The notes: a model not told the origin generated them from the sequence alone. A stretch of 64,000 bases of DNA from Pseudomonadota bacterium (GCA_019352035.1 JABBNZ010000003.1:54473-118472); one strand, 5' to 3'; positions 37,710 to 46,304 are shown, counted from the first letter of the stretch. Numbers and translations: made by a program.

Positions 37710-38237
37710 TTATTGAGCCCGCGCGTGCCCGCGTCTGCGAATCCAAACCGGCGTGTGCGCATCCGCCGCCGCCTGATACGCCACCGTCAGCTCCGTGAGT
37801 GCCGCCCGGCAATCCTCCAGGCGCTGATCCTTCCGCGGCGCGATGCTGTCGAACCCGCATCGCCCCAGCCAGAACACCAGATCCCGGATCACATCCCCCA
37901 CCGCCCGCAGTTCCCCCCGGAACCCGAGCCTCTTCCTCAGCACCACCGCCTGCGATAGCGCCCGACCGTCCGCGAACGCAGGGAACTGCAACGCGATCAG
38001 CGGTCGGTCCTGAATCTCCGCATACACCGCTTCAATATCCGCAGTATTCGGCACCAGGACCCCCACGGCCGTATGGGAAGACAGCAGCGCCTCCCGTTCC
38101 GTCCCCCACCGGGCGAGCGTCACGATCACTCTGCGTCCGGCCGATGTGGCGTCCGAGCTTACGTCACGGCTCCCATCCTCGATCAGCGTCCAGTTGTCCT
38201 CGACGAGCTGACCATCACGCAGAATCGTCATCGTCAT
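37710..38237 (-). CDS. DUF934 protein, partner of sulfite reductase
   Basis: A 175-residue DUF934 protein: LVPNTADIEAVYAEIQDRPLIALQFPAFADGRALSQAVVLRKRLGFRGELRAVGDVIRDLVFWLGRCGFDS is the conserved core. The family is found almost always directly downstream of cysI in bacteria that lack the flavoprotein CysJ, and is thought to assist sulfite reduction; the mechanism is not established. Its ATG overlaps the cysI stop (ATGA), so the two are translationally coupled here. The C-terminal tail WIRRRGHARAQ is basic. Confidence 0.87.
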   Translation of the reverse strand: MTMTILRDGQLVEDNWTLIEDGSRDVSSDATSAGRRVIVTLARWGTEREALLSSHTAVGVLVPNTADIEAVYAEIQDRPLIALQFPAFADGRALSQAVVLRKRLGFRGELRAVGDVIRDLVFWLGRCGFDSIAPRKDQRLEDCRAALTELTVAYQAAADAHTPVWIRRRGHARAQ

Positions 38238-39922
38238 GCTGCGGCCGCCTCGGACTCGTTCTCGTACAGACGCGTCTTGAACGGCGCCATGCCCACGCGC
38301 CGGTAGCACTCGAGGAAGGTCTCGTCCTCATCGCAACGCAACTCGAGATAGCCGCGAATCAACCGCTCCACACCGTCCGCGATCTCATTGCGCGCCAGTG
38401 CGCGCCCGATGCGCTCGCCCACCGCCGCGTCATTCCCCGCGCTGCCGCCCAGGGTCACCTGGTACCACTCCTCGCCGTGCTTATCGACGCCAAGAATGCC
38501 GATGTGCCCGACGCTGTGATGCCCACAGCCGTTCATGCAGCCGCTGATCGTGATACGGATCGCGCCGACCTCATACTGAGCATCCAGTGTATCGAAGCGG
38601 CGATAGATGTCCTGCGCCACCCCGATCGAGCCTGCATTGGCGAGGCCGCAGAAATCGAGCCCCGGGCAGCAGACGATGTCGGTGACCAGTCCGATATTGG
38701 GTGTCGCCAGTCCGGCGGCATTCAGCCTGCGCCAGACCTCGCGTAGCTCGCGCTCGGGGACATCCGCGAGCACCAGATTCTGATCGTACGTGGAGCGCAG
38801 CTCCCCGAAGCTGTAGGCGTCGCAGATATCGGCCAGCGCCTCGAACTGTTCCGCGGTGCAGTCGCCCGGCGTCCGATCCGGTGCCTTGAGCGATACGAAC
38901 ACCACCCGGTATCCGGGCATCTTGTGCGCGCGCACGTTGCGCTTCATCCAGGCGGCAAAGCCCGCGTCGCTCGCGGCCAGGGCGGTTACAGCGGCGCCCG
39001 CCTGCGCGGGCGGCTCGTAGGCCGGTGCCGTGAAGTGGGCGCGCACCCGCTCGATGTCCTGCGGCAGGAGGAGGAGCTCCTCGCCCTCGACGCTCGCCTT
39101 GATCCTGGCGAATTCCTCCTCGATCGCGGCCCGGAAGCGCTCGTAGCCCCATTCGCGCAGCACGATCTTGATGCGCGCCTTGTGGATGTTGTCGCGGCGG
39201 CCGAAGCGGTTGAAAGTACGAAGGATCGCGCACGCGTAGCTCAGCAGGTCCGCCTCCGGCACGAACGCGTTCATCTCCTGGCCGAGCATCGGCAGCCGGC
39301 CGAGGCCGCCGCCGACGAAGAAACGATAGCCGATCGCTCCGTCCTCGCGCCGCACCAGATGCACTGCGACGTCGTTGGTTCGGGTGGCGGCCCGGTCGAC
39401 CGCAGCGCCGGTGAAGCCGAACTTGAACTTGCGCGGCAGCCAGTAGAACTCCGGATGCAGCGTGATGAACTGGCGCAGCAGTTCGCAATAAGGGCGGGGA
39501 TCGATGTGCTCGTCGGCTGCGACGCCCGCGAGGTAGTCGCTGGTGATGTTGCGGGTATCGTTGCCGCAGGCCTGGATGCCGTGCAGCTGCACCTCGGCGA
39601 GCTCCGCCAGCAAATCGGGCACCTGCTCGAGCTTCGGCCAGTTGAGCTGGATGTTCTGCCGCGTGGTGAAGTGTCCGTAGCCCCGGTCGTACTTGCGCAC
39701 GATGTGCGCCATCGTGCGCAGCTGTGCCGACTCGAGCAGGCCGTAGGGCACCGAGATGCGCAGCATCGGCGCGAAGCGCTGCTGATAGAGGCCATTGCGC
39801 AGCCGCAGGTGGCGGAACTCCTCCTCCGTGAGCTCGCCCGCCAGATACCGGCGGGTCTGATCCCGGAACTGCTCGACGCGCTGCATGACCAGCGCGCGGT
39901 CTGTCTCATCGTAGCGATACAT
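38234..39922 (-). CDS. cysI: Sulfite reductase hemoprotein
   Basis: A 562-residue siroheme/4Fe-4S enzyme of the nitrite/sulfite reductase family that reduces sulfite to sulfide. Conserved blocks are visible: LRISVPYGLLES, HFTTRQNIQLNWP, CGNDTRNITSDYLAG, LPRKFKFGFTG. The cluster cysteines are in VCCPGLDFC (about 415-423) and GCMNGCGHH (about 459-467). There is no cysJ in the window, so electrons probably come from a ferredoxin or another donor, with DUF934 as partner. Assimilatory nitrite reductase is the main alternative, but context with cys genes favours sulfite. No Shine-Dalgarno is seen before the ATG. Confidence 0.9.
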   Translation of the reverse strand: MYRYDETDRALVMQRVEQFRDQTRRYLAGELTEEEFRHLRLRNGLYQQRFAPMLRISVPYGLLESAQLRTMAHIVRKYDRGYGHFTTRQNIQLNWPKLEQVPDLLAELAEVQLHGIQACGNDTRNITSDYLAGVAADEHIDPRPYCELLRQFITLHPEFYWLPRKFKFGFTGAAVDRAATRTNDVAVHLVRREDGAIGYRFFVGGGLGRLPMLGQEMNAFVPEADLLSYACAILRTFNRFGRRDNIHKARIKIVLREWGYERFRAAIEEEFARIKASVEGEELLLLPQDIERVRAHFTAPAYEPPAQAGAAVTALAASDAGFAAWMKRNVRAHKMPGYRVVFVSLKAPDRTPGDCTAEQFEALADICDAYSFGELRSTYDQNLVLADVPERELREVWRRLNAAGLATPNIGLVTDIVCCPGLDFCGLANAGSIGVAQDIYRRFDTLDAQYEVGAIRITISGCMNGCGHHSVGHIGILGVDKHGEEWYQVTLGGSAGNDAAVGERIGRALARNEIADGVERLIRGYLELRCDEDETFLECYRRVGMAPFKTRLYENESEAAAA

Positions 39923-39930
39923 GCGGCCGG

Positions 39931-39936
39931 ACTATA
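39931..39936 (-). promoter_or_regulatory. -10-like TATAGT just before cysI
   Basis: On the minus strand CCTATAGTCC lies 8 bases before the cysI ATG. At 17-18 bases spacing the -35 region reads TTAGCG/TTTAGC. The shared CTATAGTC with cysH and the missing ribosome site suggest very short or absent leaders for both reductase genes. Confidence 0.45.
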
Positions 39937-40041
39937 GGCCCGGGCCGTCGTGCCGCTAAATACCGTGTGGTTTGGTATCCCGTGCCGCGGGTTATCAAGA
40001 GTGCGATAATCGCAGCCCATCAGGCATCGGAAGACCGGCTC

Positions 40042-40413
40042 GTGAAGCTCAGAATCAAAGGTGACTCGCTGCGGCTGCGCCTCACGCAGGGCGAGATGCG
40101 CACGCTCGCCGAGCGAGGCGAGGTCGAGGACAGCATCTCATTCCCTGGCGGGGCCGCGCTGCGCTATCGGCTGCGGGTTGATAATAAAAATGATGATATT
40201 TCAGTAAATTACGGATCAAATCTCATCGATATTCTCGTTCCGTCGCCGCTTTCCGAGCGTTGGTGCGGCACCGATCTCGTGACCCTGAGCGCCAGCCAGG
40301 CGACGGGAAGCGGTGAGCTTCGGATCATCCTCGAGAAGGACTGGGCCTGCCTCGCCCCGCGCGAGGGCGAGGATGAATCCGACAATTTCAGGCATCCTAA
40401 GTCGATCGGCTAA
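40042..40413 (+). CDS. Conserved small protein, DUF7009-like
   Basis: A 123-residue protein beginning VKLRIKGDSLRLRLTQGEMRTLAERG, followed by a predicted beta-rich body (ALRYRLRVD, LIDILVPSPLSERW) and LRIILEKDWACLAPREGEDESDNFRHP. I recognise this pattern as a widespread small family of unknown function (DUF7009-like); the DxACL and DN.FxHP ending is its most conserved part. The GTG at 40042 follows GGAAGA by eight bases; an in-frame GTG-free extension to 39967 would add unmatched residues. The middle (40185-40240) is strikingly AT-rich compared with neighbours. It converges on the mobA-like gene. Confidence 0.65.
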   Translation: MKLRIKGDSLRLRLTQGEMRTLAERGEVEDSISFPGGAALRYRLRVDNKNDDISVNYGSNLIDILVPSPLSERWCGTDLVTLSASQATGSGELRIILEKDWACLAPREGEDESDNFRHPKSIG

Positions 40414-40470
40414 AAGTCGCCTGCGGCGCTTTCAGCAGCCACCCCAATCACACTCCATCGATCCCGCCGG

Positions 40471-40530
40471 CCCAGGGCGGCCCAGGGCGGCCCAGGGCGG
40501 CCCAGGGTGGCCCAGGGTGGCCCAGGGTGG
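40471..40530. repeat. Six-copy 10-bp tandem repeat
   Basis: CCCAGGGCGG occurs three times, then CCCAGGGTGG three times, without interruption. The array ends one base before the mobA-like stop codon, in the intergenic region of two convergent genes. Each unit contains the near-palindrome CCC-A-GGG. The rest of the gap (40414-40470) shows nothing I can name. Confidence 0.95.
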
Positions 40531-40531
40531 C

Positions 40532-41140
40532 TCATTCACTTGCCGTTGACGTGATCTCGAGCAGATCGTCCGGCGTATCGAGGTCGAACGCCGCGGCCGG
40601 CATCGGCACTTTCACCAGGCGTTGCGCATGTCGCTTCAGGAGCACCCTGGCGCCGCTGTCGCCCCGCAGCTCGCGCAGCTCGGCAAAGACATGCTGCGGA
40701 AAGATCGCCGGCGCGCCGATCGTCGCTCCATACTGCGCGGCGGCAACGGCGAGCGGCTGGCGGCGCCAGGCGCCGGCGAGCCGCCGCAGATCCTGCGCCG
40801 TGACGCAGGCCTGATCGGCCAATACCAACATGACGCCGGCGCACGAGGGCGGCAGGCGGGCGACCCCGGTGCGAATGGAGCTCGCGATTCCCTCGCGCCA
40901 GTTCCGGTTCACGACCACCGAGCCCGGGGAGTGCTTGAGGAGCGGTGCGAGCTCGGCGGCGCGCGCGCCCAGCACGACGATGAGCGCGTGACCCACGGCC
41001 TCGGCGGCGCGGCCAGCGACCAGGCTGAGGAGCGGCCGGTCGCCGATGCGCACCAGCTGCTTGGCCGAGCCGAAGCGGCTCGAGACACCGGCCGCGAGCA
41101 CGATGGCATGGAGGTCGGGAGCGCCGCTATCGGCGCTCAT
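40532..41140 (-). CDS. MobA/MocA-like nucleotidyltransferase
   Basis: A 202-residue NTP transferase. The N-terminal loop AIVLAAGVSSRFGSAKQL (residues 12-29) is the LAAGxSxRxGxxK nucleotide site; LVLADQACV holds the metal-binding Asp, and FDLDTPDDLLE ends the domain. Such proteins attach CMP or GMP to molybdopterin; the MocA branch (cytosine dinucleotide for xanthine or CO dehydrogenase-type enzymes) fits the xdhC neighbour. Its ATG overlaps the stop of the preceding unknown gene (ATGA). No molybdoenzyme structural genes are in the window. Confidence 0.82.
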   Translation of the reverse strand: MSADSGAPDLHAIVLAAGVSSRFGSAKQLVRIGDRPLLSLVAGRAAEAVGHALIVVLGARAAELAPLLKHSPGSVVVNRNWREGIASSIRTGVARLPPSCAGVMLVLADQACVTAQDLRRLAGAWRRQPLAVAAAQYGATIGAPAIFPQHVFAELRELRGDSGARVLLKRHAQRLVKVPMPAAAFDLDTPDDLLEITSTASE

Positions 41141-41673
41141 GGTGGCGGGGGCGCCCGCTGCAGCTCGATACCCGCGGGCAGCTGCGCGGCCACGCGCGCG
41201 TAACGGTTGCGCTCCTCCAGCATCGAGTCGGCATCGATCGCGCAGACCGCGCGCCATTGCGCGACGGTCGCGTGTTCGGTGAGCGCTGCCTCGAGCGCCG
41301 CACGGCGCGGCCTCCATACCGAGTTGAAAAAGCGGGCGAACTCCCGCCACCCCGCGTGCGCGGCCTCCGAATCGCCGGCGGCGAGCGCGGCCTCGAGCCG
41401 CGCCAGGGCCTCGCGGCTCGTGCCGGATTGACCGATGAGGATGCCGAATTGCCGTCCGGCGAGAAGCTCCGATAGCGTCTGATCGCGTTCCTCGAATCGC
41501 GCCAGCACCCACACGAGGTAGCTCACGCAGGCCTCGCGGAATGGCGTGATCGCATCGCCCGAGCCGGAACGTCCTTCTGTGGCGCCTGAGGCCGCTGCGC
41601 AAGCGTTGGCGACTTCGGCGGCGTGAGCCTGCTCCACGGCGAGCTGGGAGCGAATGATCTCGATCTCGTTCAT
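41137..41673 (-). CDS. Unknown helical protein between xdhC and the mobA-like gene
   Basis: A 178-residue protein I do not recognise. It looks almost entirely alpha-helical, with ITPFREACVSYLVWVLARFEERDQTLSELL near residues 42-71 and FARFFNSVWRPRRAALEAAL near 120-140. No signal peptide, membrane helix or metal motif is clear, although three His and two Cys are scattered. Its ATG overlaps the xdhC stop and its stop overlaps the mobA-like ATG, each by four bases, so it is translated as part of a tight three-gene cassette. A role in maturation or insertion of the molybdenum cofactor is a guess from context. Confidence 0.7.
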   Translation of the reverse strand: MNEIEIIRSQLAVEQAHAAEVANACAAASGATEGRSGSGDAITPFREACVSYLVWVLARFEERDQTLSELLAGRQFGILIGQSGTSREALARLEAALAAGDSEAAHAGWREFARFFNSVWRPRRAALEAALTEHATVAQWRAVCAIDADSMLEERNRYARVAAQLPAGIELQRAPPPP

Positions 41674-42746
41674 GTGCAGCTCCTGGCCTGCGGCATACCG
41701 TGGACGAACGCATGGATCTCGGCGACGATCGCAAGTGCGATCGCCTCGGGTGTACGGCCACCCAGGTTGAAGCCGACGGGTGCCCGCAGACGCGGGCGCA
41801 GTTGCCCCCCTTCGGGACCCAATTCAGACAGCAGCTTCTCACGCCTTGCGGGAGGGCCGAGCAGCCCTACGTAAGCGAGCGAGCTCGCGCTCAGGGCCCG
41901 CAGGTATTCCAGATCCGACGGCAGGTGGTGGCTCATCACCACCCCGGCGGCGAAGTGGCTTAGATCCAGTGACTGCGCGATCTCCTCTGGACGCGCGAGC
42001 ACGACGCGCTCCGCAGACGGAAAGTGAGACGGCACGGCGTATGCCGGCCGGTGGTCGGCCACGGTCACTCGCCAGTGCAGGCGGGCGGCAAAGTCCGCCA
42101 CCGGCAGAGCATCGGGCCCGGCCCCGAGCAGGAGGAGCCGGGGCGGCAGGGCGAGCGGCAGGAGCAGCACCCGCCAGCGGGCGCCGGGCCCTTCGACCCA
42201 GCTGACTGCCCCCGCGCCCGGTGCCGCGGCCAGCGCGGCAAGCGTGTTCGGCTCGCGCAGAGCCGCCGCCTCCAGAGGGTACGTGCGACCTCCGGGGAGC
42301 AGGAGAGCGCCCAGCGGCACCCCTTCATCCCGCGATTCCACGACCACGCCCGAGGCGGCCGGACTATGGCTGGCGAGCGCCGCGCAGAGGTGCGCCAGCG
42401 GCTGCCACTCTTCTTGCGGCCCGACGCGCAGCAGCAGGATGTGCATGGCGCCCTCGCAGCCGATACCGAGTCCCCATACGAGGTCGTCCGAGTTGCGCAG
42501 GTCGTAGGTCACGAGCGCGGCCCGGCCGGTCGCGACGACCGCGCGGGCGCGCTCCCCGAGATCCCCTTCCAGGCACCCCCCCGAGAGGAGGCCGGCGTAC
42601 TCCCCGCCGGCCGCCATGAGCAGCATTGCCCCCGGCTTGCGGTAGGTCGAGCCCGCCGTATGCACGAGGATGCCGAGGGCCATCGCGCGCCCGGCGGCCC
42701 GCTCGCGCTCGAAAAGGGGGAGGAGAGGTCCCAGTATCGAATCCAT
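41670..42746 (-). CDS. xdhC: XdhC/CoxI family molybdoenzyme maturation factor
   Basis: A 358-residue protein with both XdhC domains. The N-terminal part has GSTYRKPGAMLLM and SGGCLEGDL (Cys58), the conserved cysteine involved in sulfuration of the cofactor. The C-terminal Rossmann part has RLLLLGAGPDALPVADFAARL, VVMSHH, and YVGLLGPPARREKLL, then GFNLGGRTPEAIALAIVAEI. XdhC binds molybdenum cofactor and hands it, sulfurated, to xanthine dehydrogenase-type enzymes. It is divergent from thrA with a 100-base gap. Confidence 0.9.
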   Translation of the reverse strand: MDSILGPLLPLFERERAAGRAMALGILVHTAGSTYRKPGAMLLMAAGGEYAGLLSGGCLEGDLGERARAVVATGRAALVTYDLRNSDDLVWGLGIGCEGAMHILLLRVGPQEEWQPLAHLCAALASHSPAASGVVVESRDEGVPLGALLLPGGRTYPLEAAALREPNTLAALAAAPGAGAVSWVEGPGARWRVLLLPLALPPRLLLLGAGPDALPVADFAARLHWRVTVADHRPAYAVPSHFPSAERVVLARPEEIAQSLDLSHFAAGVVMSHHLPSDLEYLRALSASSLAYVGLLGPPARREKLLSELGPEGGQLRPRLRAPVGFNLGGRTPEAIALAIVAEIHAFVHGMPQARSCT

Positions 42747-42846
42747 CGTGTGAATTATGCCCGGTGGAGCACCAAAACATCATTGCGCGCACTCGGGCGC
42801 GTCAGTAGAGTCGCACCGCCTTTCCTCAGGTCTCTTCTCCAATTCC

Positions 42847-45363
42847 ATGCCCAATCTCGCTCCCTGGGTCGTGCACAAGTTCGGCGGCTCGAGCGTCGCC
42901 GACGCCGGCTGTTTCCGCCGGGTCGCCGCCATCATCGATTCCCTGCCGCCCGCGCGCGTGGGCGTCGTGCTCTCCGCTTGCAAGGGCGTCACCGATGCCC
43001 TGCTGGGTCTGGTGGCGCTCGCCGAGAATCAGGACGATCGCTATCGGATCGAGCTCGGTACCCTGCGCTCGCGTCATGCGCAGATCGCCGAGACGCTGCT
43101 CAGCCCCGAGTCCGCGCGGCTGTACCTCGCGGGGTTCGACCGGGACTGCCACGATCTCGAGGGCATCCTGCACACGGTGAAGCTGACCCGGGCGGCGGCG
43201 CGCAACGTGAGCGACCTCATCGCCGGCTACGGCGAGATCTGGTCGACCAAGCTCTTTCATCGCTTCTATGAGGAGCGCGGCAGCCGGCGCGGCCCGGTCC
43301 AGTGGATCGACGCCCGGCGGGTCGTGGTGGCCGAGTGGGGGCCGCTCGGTCCCGGCGTGCAGTGGGCGCGGTCGCGGGCGAATGTCACCGACCTCGTGGA
43401 CCCGGACTTCGAGGGGACCCTGATCATCACGGGCTTCATCGCCTCTGATGCGCGTGGTGTCCAGACGACTCTCGGGCGCAACGGTAGCGACTTCTCCGCC
43501 TCGATCTTCGGCGCGCTGCTCGATGCCGCGCAGATCCACATCTGGACCGACGTCGACGGCGTCCTGTCGGCCGATCCGCGCCGGGTGCCCGATGCGACGG
43601 TGATCGACTCGCTCACCTACAACGAGGCGATGGAGCTCGCCTATTTCGGGGCGAAGGTCATTCACCCGCAGACCATGGCCCCCGCGGTGGGCGGCGCCAT
43701 TCCCATCTGGATCCGCAACACCTTCGCGCCGGAGAAGCCCGGCACCATCATCTGTGCGCAGCCGACCTCGGCGCTGCCCGTGAAAGGCATCGCCAGCATC
43801 GAGCGGGTGGCGCTCATCAACCTCGAGGGCGCGGGCATGATCGGCGTGCCGGGGACTGCGCACCGGCTCTTCGGCGCGCTGCGCGAGGAGGGCATCTCGG
43901 TCATCCTCATCTCCCAGGGCAGCTCCGAGCACTCGATCTGCTGCGCCATTCCGCACGATCAGGCCGAGCGCGCCGCCGCGCTCGTCCGCGAGGCATTCGA
44001 GCGGGAGCTGAAGGAGGGGCAGATCCAGAGCGTCGAGATCGATCCGGATCTGGCGATCCTCGCCATCGTCGGCGACGGCATGGCGGGTACCCCGGGCGTC
44101 GCGGCCAAAGTTTTCAACTCCCTCGGCGCCGCCAGTGTGAACGTGCGCGCGATCGCCCAGGGGGCATCGGAACGGAACATCTCCGTCGTGGTGGAGGGTC
44201 GATCCGCGACGCGCGCCTTGCGAGCGGTGCACGCAGGTCTTTATCTCTCCCCGCACACCATCTCCGTGGGCGTGGTCGGACCCGGCACGGTGGGCAGGGT
44301 GTTCCTCGATCAGCTCGCCTCGCAGAGCGCGCGGCTGCGGGAGCAGTTCAAGATCGATCTGCGGGTGCGCGGCATTCTCGGAACCCGGCGCATGGTGCTC
44401 GCCGAGACCGGTATCCCGCTCGAGCGGTGGCGCGAGGAGTACGAGGAGCGGGGCGTCGCGGCGGACCTCGACCGCTTCATCGAGCACGTGCGGGTCGACT
44501 ACCTGCCGCATTCGGTCCTCATCGACTGCACGGCGAGCGCCGAGATCGCCGGCCGGTACGCCGAGTGGCTGGGTGCCGGCGTGCACATCGTGACTCCCAA
44601 CAAGAAGGCCAACAGCGCGGATCTCGCCTTCTACCGCGCCATGCACGAGGCGCGCCGCGCGAGCGGCGCGCACTACCTCTACGAGGCGACCGTCGGCGCG
44701 GGGCTGCCGGTGGTGCACACGCTGCGCGATCTCAGGGAGACAGGAGATGAGATCACGAGCGTGGAGGGAATCTTCTCCGGAACGCTCGCCTACCTCTTCA
44801 ACATCTATGACGGCCGCACCGCTTTCTCCGACATCGTGCGGGATGCGCGCCAGCGGGGCTACACGGAGCCCGATCCGCGCGATGACCTCTCCGGCATGGA
44901 CGTAGCCCGCAAGCTGATCATCCTCGGCCGGGAGATGGGACTTTCGCTCGAGCTCGCCGATGTCGAGGTCGAGAGTCTGGTGCCCGCGGGGCTCGAGACC
45001 GGCTCCATCGAGGAGTTCATGGCCCGCCTGCCGAAGCACGATGCTGCGATGCGCGAGCGGCTCGAGAGCGCTCGCGCCCGCGGCAAGGTGCTGCGTTACG
45101 TGGGCCGGCTGAACTGCGAGCGTGCGAGGCCGGCCGGGGCACGCGCGGCATCGGGGGTGGCGACCGTGGGTCTGGTCGAGCTCGATGCGAAGCATCCGTT
45201 CGCCAACATCGCGCTCACCGACAACGTGGTTCGATTCGCCACGCGCCGCTACTGCGACAACCCGCTCATCGTGCAGGGACCGGGGGCCGGACCCGAGGTC
45301 ACGGCGGGCGGGGTGTTCGCCGACCTCCTGCGCCTCTGCGCCTATCTTGGAGCGCGACTTTGA
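42847..45363 (+). CDS. thrA: Bifunctional aspartokinase/homoserine dehydrogenase
   Basis: An 838-residue fusion catalysing the first and third steps from aspartate to threonine. The aspartokinase part starts with VVHKFGGSSVADA (KFGGSS at 11-16) and has GFIASDARGVQTTLGRNGSD. Two ACT domains lie at about 330-465. The homoserine dehydrogenase Rossmann motif VGVVGPGTVG begins near 473, and later come NKKANS, EATVGAGLPV and DPRDDLSGMDVARK. Length is close to E. coli ThrA (820). The ATG at 42847 matches the family N-terminus; an upstream in-frame ATG adds unrelated residues. I see no thrL-like leader peptide. Confidence 0.95.
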   Translation: MPNLAPWVVHKFGGSSVADAGCFRRVAAIIDSLPPARVGVVLSACKGVTDALLGLVALAENQDDRYRIELGTLRSRHAQIAETLLSPESARLYLAGFDRDCHDLEGILHTVKLTRAAARNVSDLIAGYGEIWSTKLFHRFYEERGSRRGPVQWIDARRVVVAEWGPLGPGVQWARSRANVTDLVDPDFEGTLIITGFIASDARGVQTTLGRNGSDFSASIFGALLDAAQIHIWTDVDGVLSADPRRVPDATVIDSLTYNEAMELAYFGAKVIHPQTMAPAVGGAIPIWIRNTFAPEKPGTIICAQPTSALPVKGIASIERVALINLEGAGMIGVPGTAHRLFGALREEGISVILISQGSSEHSICCAIPHDQAERAAALVREAFERELKEGQIQSVEIDPDLAILAIVGDGMAGTPGVAAKVFNSLGAASVNVRAIAQGASERNISVVVEGRSATRALRAVHAGLYLSPHTISVGVVGPGTVGRVFLDQLASQSARLREQFKIDLRVRGILGTRRMVLAETGIPLERWREEYEERGVAADLDRFIEHVRVDYLPHSVLIDCTASAEIAGRYAEWLGAGVHIVTPNKKANSADLAFYRAMHEARRASGAHYLYEATVGAGLPVVHTLRDLRETGDEITSVEGIFSGTLAYLFNIYDGRTAFSDIVRDARQRGYTEPDPRDDLSGMDVARKLIILGREMGLSLELADVEVESLVPAGLETGSIEEFMARLPKHDAAMRERLESARARGKVLRYVGRLNCERARPAGARAASGVATVGLVELDAKHPFANIALTDNVVRFATRRYCDNPLIVQGPGAGPEVTAGGVFADLLRLCAYLGARL

Positions 45364-46304
45364 GCAGCGGGCACCACTGGGCCACCGCCTTTGCGCCGGC
45401 GTCCGTCGGCAATGTCGCCATCGGCTTCGACATCCTGGGCTTCGCCGTGGAGGCGCTCGGCGACCGGGTGACGGTGAGCCGTACCGAGGCGAGAGGCGTC
45501 ACCATCACCGACATCACGGGTGTGGCCGGTGGGCTGCCGACCGACCCGGCGCGGAACACGGCCGGCCGCGCCTTGCTCGCCATGCAGGAGGCGCTGCAGC
45601 CGGGCTTCGGCTTCGCGATGCGAATCGATAAGGGGATTGCGCTCGGCTCCGGACTCGGGGGCTCGGCCGCCTCCGCCGTGGGAGCGGTGGTCGCCGCCAA
45701 TGCGCTGCTGCCGCAGCCCTGCAGCAAGCTCGAGCTGCTGAAGTTCGCCATGCAGGGTGAGGCGGTGGCGAGCGGCTCGCTCCACGTCGACAACATCGCG
45801 CCCTCGCTCTTCGGCGGACTCGTCCTCACCGTCGGGATCGATCATCCCAGGGTGAAGCAGATTCCGGTGCCGGAGGGGATTCGCGCGGTCATCGCGCACC
45901 CGCAGATGTTTCTCTCCACCCGCCAGGCTCGGGCGATCCTCAAGCGCAGCGTCGAGCTCTCCGATTTCGTCTGGCAGACCGCCAATCTCGCGGGGTTCAT
46001 CTCCGGCTGCTATACCAACGATCTCGACATGATTCGCGCCTCGTTCGAGGACGTGGTCATCGAGCCGCAGCGTCAGGCGTTGATCCCGCGCTTTCAGGAA
46101 GTGCGCATGGCCGCCATGCGGGCCGGCGCCCTCGGCTGCTCGATCTCCGGGGCCGGCCCGGCGCTCTTCGCCTGGGCGCTCGCCAAAGATGCGCACGGGG
46201 TGCTCGAGGCCATGCGGCACGAGTTCACGGCCGCCTCCATCCGCATCGACGAGTGGCTGGTGGACCTCAAAGCTCAGGGCGCCCAGGTGATCGAGACCGG
46301 CTGA
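45360..46304 (+). CDS. thrB: Homoserine kinase
   Basis: A 314-residue GHMP kinase phosphorylating homoserine. The N-terminus AFAPASVGNVAIGFDILGFAVE and the ATP loop LGSGLGGSAASAVGAV (about 95-110) are characteristic, followed by LHVDNIAPSLFGGLVLT and CSISGAGPALFA. Length fits the family (about 310). The start is TTG at 45360, overlapping the thrA stop (TTGA), so translation is coupled. The gene is 28 bases upstream of thrC. Confidence 0.94.
   Translation: MSSGHHWATAFAPASVGNVAIGFDILGFAVEALGDRVTVSRTEARGVTITDITGVAGGLPTDPARNTAGRALLAMQEALQPGFGFAMRIDKGIALGSGLGGSAASAVGAVVAANALLPQPCSKLELLKFAMQGEAVASGSLHVDNIAPSLFGGLVLTVGIDHPRVKQIPVPEGIRAVIAHPQMFLSTRQARAILKRSVELSDFVWQTANLAGFISGCYTNDLDMIRASFEDVVIEPQRQALIPRFQEVRMAAMRAGALGCSISGAGPALFAWALAKDAHGVLEAMRHEFTAASIRIDEWLVDLKAQGAQVIETG

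Noticed and set aside
40471..40530. Repeat array as a CRISPR
   Set aside because: The units are 10 bases and contiguous without spacers, and there are no cas genes.
42747..42846. A thrL-type attenuator leader before thrA
   Set aside because: The only short frame (from 42757) has no run of Thr or Ile codons, and no terminator/antiterminator pair is visible.
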